Shown one piece after another: positions 15,965 to 18,607 of a DNA stretch of 18,607 nucleotides; the first letter of the stretch is position 1; every line of letters starts with the position of its first letter. The notes below the pieces were generated by a model. It ran no database searches, had not been told where the DNA came from, and saw only the letters and a program-made list of their open reading frames with translations. Position numbers and translations under genes: made by a program. The stretch lies in assembly GCA_031275395.1 (NCBI GenBank), contig JAISOU010000045.1, positions 1 through 18,607 on the forward strand, written 5' to 3'. The DNA is from Helicobacteraceae bacterium. GTDB taxonomy: Bacteria; Campylobacterota; Campylobacteria; Campylobacterales; SZUA-545.

Positions 15965-17040
15965 GTCGCCTCTTTAACCGCCGAAATAACTTTCTCCTGC
16001 TCCTCTTGCGTCAAAAACGCGCTAAAGGGCAGGCTTAAAACCTCGTTTGATAGTTTTTCGCTAATCGGCAGATCGCCTTCTTTGTATCCTAAATAACTAA
16101 ACGCTTTTTGTATATGAAGCGGTTTTGGATAATGCACCGCGCTTGGAACGCCTAGTTTCGTCAAAGTTTCTACGACTTTATCGCGGTTTTTAACGCGGAT
16201 TGTATATTGCGCGGCGACGCCGTTTTGATCGTAAAAAATACGTTTGGATTCGTCAAAAGCCGCGTTATATCCCGACGCTAATTTTCGCCGCGTTTGAAGT
16301 TCGTCGTCAAAATGTTTCAGTTTGACGTTTAGGATTGCCGCCTGCAACGCGTCTAAGCGCCCGTTTAAGCCGATCGCCGTATGTTCGTAGCGCCCCTCCT
16401 GTCCGTGATTTCTAATCTGCTCGATCTTTTTGGCAAGATTTTTGTCGCTTGTAAAAATCGCCCCGCCGTCGCCGTAACAGCCTAGCGGTTTTGACGGAAA
16501 AAAACTGGTCGTTCCTATATCGCTTAAAGCGCCGCTTTTTTTGCCTTTGTAGATCGCGCCGAAACTTTGGCAGCCGTCCTCGATCACGGCGATTTTACGA
16601 TCGGACGCTACGCGCTCGATCTCGTCAAAATCGGCGCAGTTTCCATAGAGGCTAACGGGGATAATCGCTTTGGTTTTAGGCGTAATCGCCCGCTCTATCA
16701 GCTTTGGATCGATATTCGCGTCGCGTTCTTTTACGTCCGTAAAAACGGGTTTTGCGCCGATTAACGCAATCGCTTCGGCGGTCGCGGCAAAGGTAAATGC
16801 GGGCGTTATCACTTCGTCGCCCGCCCCAACGCCGATCGCAAGGAGCGCGATCAAAAGCGCGTCCGTGCCGCTAGAGCAGCTTATCGCGTATTTTGCGCTG
16901 ACATAGTTCGCTAGAGCGTTTTCAAGGGCTTCGACCTCTTTGCCCATAATAAACTGCCCGCTCGATAAAACGGCGGCGATCGCGTCGTCAATCTCGCTTT
17001 TATAGGCGTTGTATTGCGCCTTTAAGTTGATAAACTCCAT
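15958..17040 (-). CDS. DegT/DnrJ/EryC1 nucleotide-sugar aminotransferase, WbpE-like
   Basis: This PLP enzyme likely aminates a keto group on a UDP- or dTDP-sugar for a surface glycan. The 360 residues carry the family pattern from the first residues (MEFINLKAQY, GQFIMGKEVEALE), SCSSGTDALLIALLA, DEVITPAFTFAATAEAI and IEDGCQSFGA with the PLP-pyridine Asp155. The PLP lysine is Lys184 in SFFPSKPLGCYGDGG. NHGQ, NGRLDALQAAIL and AVHYPKPLHIQ follow. Likeness to WbpE, the 3-amino transferase of UDP-GlcNAc(3NAc)A synthesis, is strong by eye. The ATG abuts the stop of the upstream DUF2779 gene with no gap, and its AGAGGA site lies inside that gene. The Gfo/Idh gene overlaps its end. Substrate position (C3 against C4) is inferred from the partner. 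Confidence 0.93.
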   Translation of the reverse strand: MEFINLKAQYNAYKSEIDDAIAAVLSSGQFIMGKEVEALENALANYVSAKYAISCSSGTDALLIALLAIGVGAGDEVITPAFTFAATAEAIALIGAKPVFTDVKERDANIDPKLIERAITPKTKAIIPVSLYGNCADFDEIERVASDRKIAVIEDGCQSFGAIYKGKKSGALSDIGTTSFFPSKPLGCYGDGGAIFTSDKNLAKKIEQIRNHGQEGRYEHTAIGLNGRLDALQAAILNVKLKHFDDELQTRRKLASGYNAAFDESKRIFYDQNGVAAQYTIRVKNRDKVVETLTKLGVPSAVHYPKPLHIQKAFSYLGYKEGDLPISEKLSNEVLSLPFSAFLTQEEQEKVISAVKEATC

Positions 17041-18411
17041 TTATATTTCCTCTTTTGGTTTTGTAAGTGTAAGCAATTTGCGGTAAATCCCCGTTAGAAA
17101 CTGCGTGTCTTTCTTGCAATAATCGAGCAAAGCGCGGCGAATATCCTCTCTTTTTTCGGCGTTTGCCGAATACATAGCAAAGTAATTTTCCATCGCTTCT
17201 AAACCGCTTTTTATCGCGCCGTCGTAGATCATTTTTGAGTCGATCACGGGCGCGACCGCTTTCAACGCGCATTGCCCGCGCATCTTGGCGCTATAAAACC
17301 AGCGTCTTTCAAAAGGGATCATCAAATCGACGATTCTTGATTGGATCGAAAGCAGTTTTTTACGCCGATCGGCAAAGAGTTTTGCGAGTCCTTTTATAAC
17401 GCTTTTTTCAAACGCCGCGCCGTAAGCGACCACGCTTCCCGTTTCGCCGATTAGATCGCAGAGTTTTTGGGCTATTTGCGATCTGCCGTCCGTTTCGTGA
17501 TCGGCTAAAAACTCGTAACGTTTTGCGCGGGAGTTTGGCGCGTTTAATATATGCAGAGAAAATTGAAACGGCGTAACCTCAAACGGCTTTGTTCGATCAA
17601 AGATCGGAACGGGGTAACCGATCGCCTCAAAATCCAAAAAATAGATCGGATATTCGATCTTGCCTAGAAAATCTTTTATAGCGTTTGTATCGATATGCGC
17701 TCTTTTGGTTTTGTCGCATTTGATCTGTATCGCCTGGTAATCGGTAAGCAGATTTTTAGGTATCTCTTGCGGATCGGCTATTCCTTGCTTGATCAGATTT
17801 ATTTTTAGCTCTCTATCCAATCTTGCGACGTTCAAAACCGAGTATTCAAAAAGTCTTGGAAAACAGAGGCGCGAATATTGGCAGGTAAGATCGTAATCGC
17901 ATAAAACTTTTTTGGCGGCTTTCGCGTTTTTTTCGATCAATTTATTTGGCGGCTCGATACGAAAATAGCGGCTATAAACGCTCCTTGTTACGTCGCGTTT
18001 AATAAACAGTTTGTCAAAATCCAAAGCGCCGTTTTTAACGTAATCTTTATTGATATAGTAAATAAATATCTTATTGGTTGTTATAAATCGCTTTCGCAAT
18101 ACCCAAACCGACAAGGCAAGCTCTTTGATCGCCGCAGAATAAGGTCCGCTCGCAAAGATAATTTTTGATAGTTCTAAGCCTTTTTTGCCAGAAACGAGCC
18201 GATCGATATGCGCCGTCAGCTCGCCAACAACAATCTCTTTGCGCGAAAGCGGGTGTAAAAAACCGTCGTAAAACCACGCATAAACGGCGCGCAGAACGTT
18301 TGGCGGAACAAACGGTTCGCTTCGTTTTTGCAAGCGCGGCGTCGCGCCCTGCGAGTGTAGATAACGCGCTTTTTGGCACGAAATTAGATTGAATAGTTGC
18401 GCCGCATTCAA
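17041..18411 (-). CDS. Cas4/RecB-like N-domain fused to DUF2779 DEDD-type nuclease domain
   Basis: I start this at TTG 18411 (456 residues): AGAGGA lies 6 bases upstream and a TGGTAGAAT promoter lies 24 bases away. An in-frame TTG at 18444 is upstream of that promoter. The N-terminal part resembles Cas4/RecB-like proteins with four cysteines for an iron-sulfur cluster (Cys12, Cys171, Cys177, Cys183). Asp70 in AHIDRL may be the nuclease aspartate, but the following E-x-K strand is replaced by LELSKIIF, so the PD-(D/E)xK site looks lost. Residues about 255-450 match DUF2779: FLDFEA (Asp260, Glu262), PFQFSLHI, YGAAFEKSVI, MRGQCALKAVAPVI and YCKKDTQFL (Tyr431, Asp435), an RNase H/DEDD exonuclease pattern. 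It probably acts on DNA or RNA, but the process is unknown. It leads an operon of sugar genes, which is unexpected. No cas genes are nearby. Confidence 0.82.
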   Translation of the reverse strand: MNAAQLFNLISCQKARYLHSQGATPRLQKRSEPFVPPNVLRAVYAWFYDGFLHPLSRKEIVVGELTAHIDRLVSGKKGLELSKIIFASGPYSAAIKELALSVWVLRKRFITTNKIFIYYINKDYVKNGALDFDKLFIKRDVTRSVYSRYFRIEPPNKLIEKNAKAAKKVLCDYDLTCQYSRLCFPRLFEYSVLNVARLDRELKINLIKQGIADPQEIPKNLLTDYQAIQIKCDKTKRAHIDTNAIKDFLGKIEYPIYFLDFEAIGYPVPIFDRTKPFEVTPFQFSLHILNAPNSRAKRYEFLADHETDGRSQIAQKLCDLIGETGSVVAYGAAFEKSVIKGLAKLFADRRKKLLSIQSRIVDLMIPFERRWFYSAKMRGQCALKAVAPVIDSKMIYDGAIKSGLEAMENYFAMYSANAEKREDIRRALLDYCKKDTQFLTGIYRKLLTLTKPKEEI

Positions 18412-18434
18412 TAGGTTTCCTCTTTTGGCGACGT

Positions 18435-18440
18435 ATTCTA
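18435..18440 (-). promoter_or_regulatory. -10 box for the DUF2779-led operon
   Basis: The minus strand reads TTGGTAGAATAC, an extended -10 (TGnTAGAAT), 24 bases before the chosen TTG at 18411. It is the same string as the chemotaxis-gene promoter at 2353-2358. The promoter probably serves the run DUF2779, aminotransferase, Gfo/Idh and pdxJ, and perhaps leuD. Confidence 0.45.
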
Positions 18441-18464
18441 CCAACGATTTTTAAGAATGCGTTG

Positions 18465-18470
18465 TATAAT
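18465..18470 (+). promoter_or_regulatory. -10 box for htpX
   Basis: A perfect TATAAT preceded by TTG stands 33 bases before the htpX start. It is divergent from, and about 25 bases away from, the operon promoter at 18435-18440, so the two polymerases would compete for nearly the same DNA. No heat-shock operator such as CIRCE or HAIR could be recognised in this short spacer. Confidence 0.5.
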
Positions 18471-18502
18471 ATCCGTTCTAAAATCAAAAAGGAGGCATAG
18501 GT

Positions 18503-18607
18503 TTGCTAAGGATTTTGTTATTTTTGGCGACAAACGTCGCAATTGTCGTAGTGGCGAGCATTACGCTTTCAATTTTGGGCGTTAATGGCTACCTAACTAG
18601 CGAAGGT
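18503..18607 (+). CDS. htpX: membrane zinc protease HtpX, 5' part only
   Basis: HtpX is an inner-membrane metalloprotease that degrades damaged membrane proteins. Only the first 35 codons are in the window, running off the right edge. TTG at 18503 is the start: a strong GGAGG ends 7 bases before it, and the translation (LRILLFLATNVAIVVVAS, then SILGVNGYL) matches the HtpX N-terminus and first membrane helix closely. The HExxH zinc site lies beyond the window. I recall htpX beside truD in Helicobacter; here truD is about 9 kb away. Confidence rests on a short but characteristic stretch. Confidence 0.85.
   Translation, partial: MLRILLFLATNVAIVVVASITLSILGVNGYLTSEG

Noticed and set aside
18071-18487. 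138-codon minus-strand frame overlapping the DUF2779 gene start and its promoter
   Set aside because: It overlaps a better supported gene in another frame, would begin upstream of the -10 box, and shows no recognisable domain.
1-18607. CRISPR arrays, tRNA or rRNA genes, intact insertion sequences, prophage genes
   Set aside because: No regularly spaced repeats, cloverleaf sequences, rRNA motifs, intact transposases or phage structural genes were seen on reading either strand. The Cas4-like domain has no cas neighbours.

Overview
This window most likely comes from a member of the Campylobacterota (epsilonproteobacteria). The evidence is the gene content. A Csd4/Pgp1-type peptidoglycan carboxypeptidase is present. 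A COG3400 RCK-domain protein, aroB and an mscS-like gene form a tight cluster, an order I recall from Helicobacter. A leuD of the short (about 165 residue) class is present. Putative promoters show a good -10 box with little visible -35. TTG starts are common (leuB, csd4, the DUF2779 gene, htpX). G+C is moderate. The octamer GCGATCGC and its core CGATCG are strikingly frequent.

Layout. Positions 1-952 hold no confident gene. They contain a possible 3' gene tail at the left edge, a REP-like inverted repeat, a 14-bp tandem duplication, a possible decayed small gene, and a nested inverted repeat enclosing a G8 tract. Positions 953-2320 (-) encode a methyl-accepting chemotaxis protein, divergent from leuB (2415-3485, +). 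Positions 3687-6496 (+) hold metG translationally coupled to a gene for a MurF-like protein that lacks the ATP-binding loop. Positions 6521-7870 (-) encode a secreted M14 carboxypeptidase of the Csd4/Pgp1 type. Positions 7998-13175 (+) form a tight run: truD, a COG3400 RCK_C protein, aroB and an MscS-family channel. A lone TfoX N-terminal-domain gene (13259-13582, +) converges on a minus-strand operon read from 18411 down to 13637. That operon encodes a Cas4-like/DUF2779 protein, a WbpE-like sugar aminotransferase, a Gfo/Idh oxidoreductase, pdxJ and leuD. The 5' end of htpX (18503 onward, +) diverges from it at the right edge.

How the genes fit together. Most of the window is chromosomal housekeeping: leucine, shikimate and pyridoxal phosphate synthesis, methionyl-tRNA charging and tRNA pseudouridylation. 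Envelope functions also recur: cell-shape carboxypeptidase, a Mur-like protein, a mechanosensitive channel, nucleotide-sugar amino and keto chemistry, and HtpX protease. The aminotransferase needs PLP and shares an operon with pdxJ, a pathway gene for PLP. leuB and leuD are about 10 kb apart on opposite strands with no leuC or leuA in view, so the usual leucine operon is dispersed.

I see no CRISPR array, rRNA, tRNA, phage or intact insertion sequence. The items most worth following are the GCGATCGC abundance, the MurF-like protein without a P-loop, the Cas4-like domain that keeps its cysteines but seems to have lost its nuclease residues, and the canonical zinc histidine in the Csd4-type enzyme. 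All family assignments come from reading motifs by eye; no database search was run.
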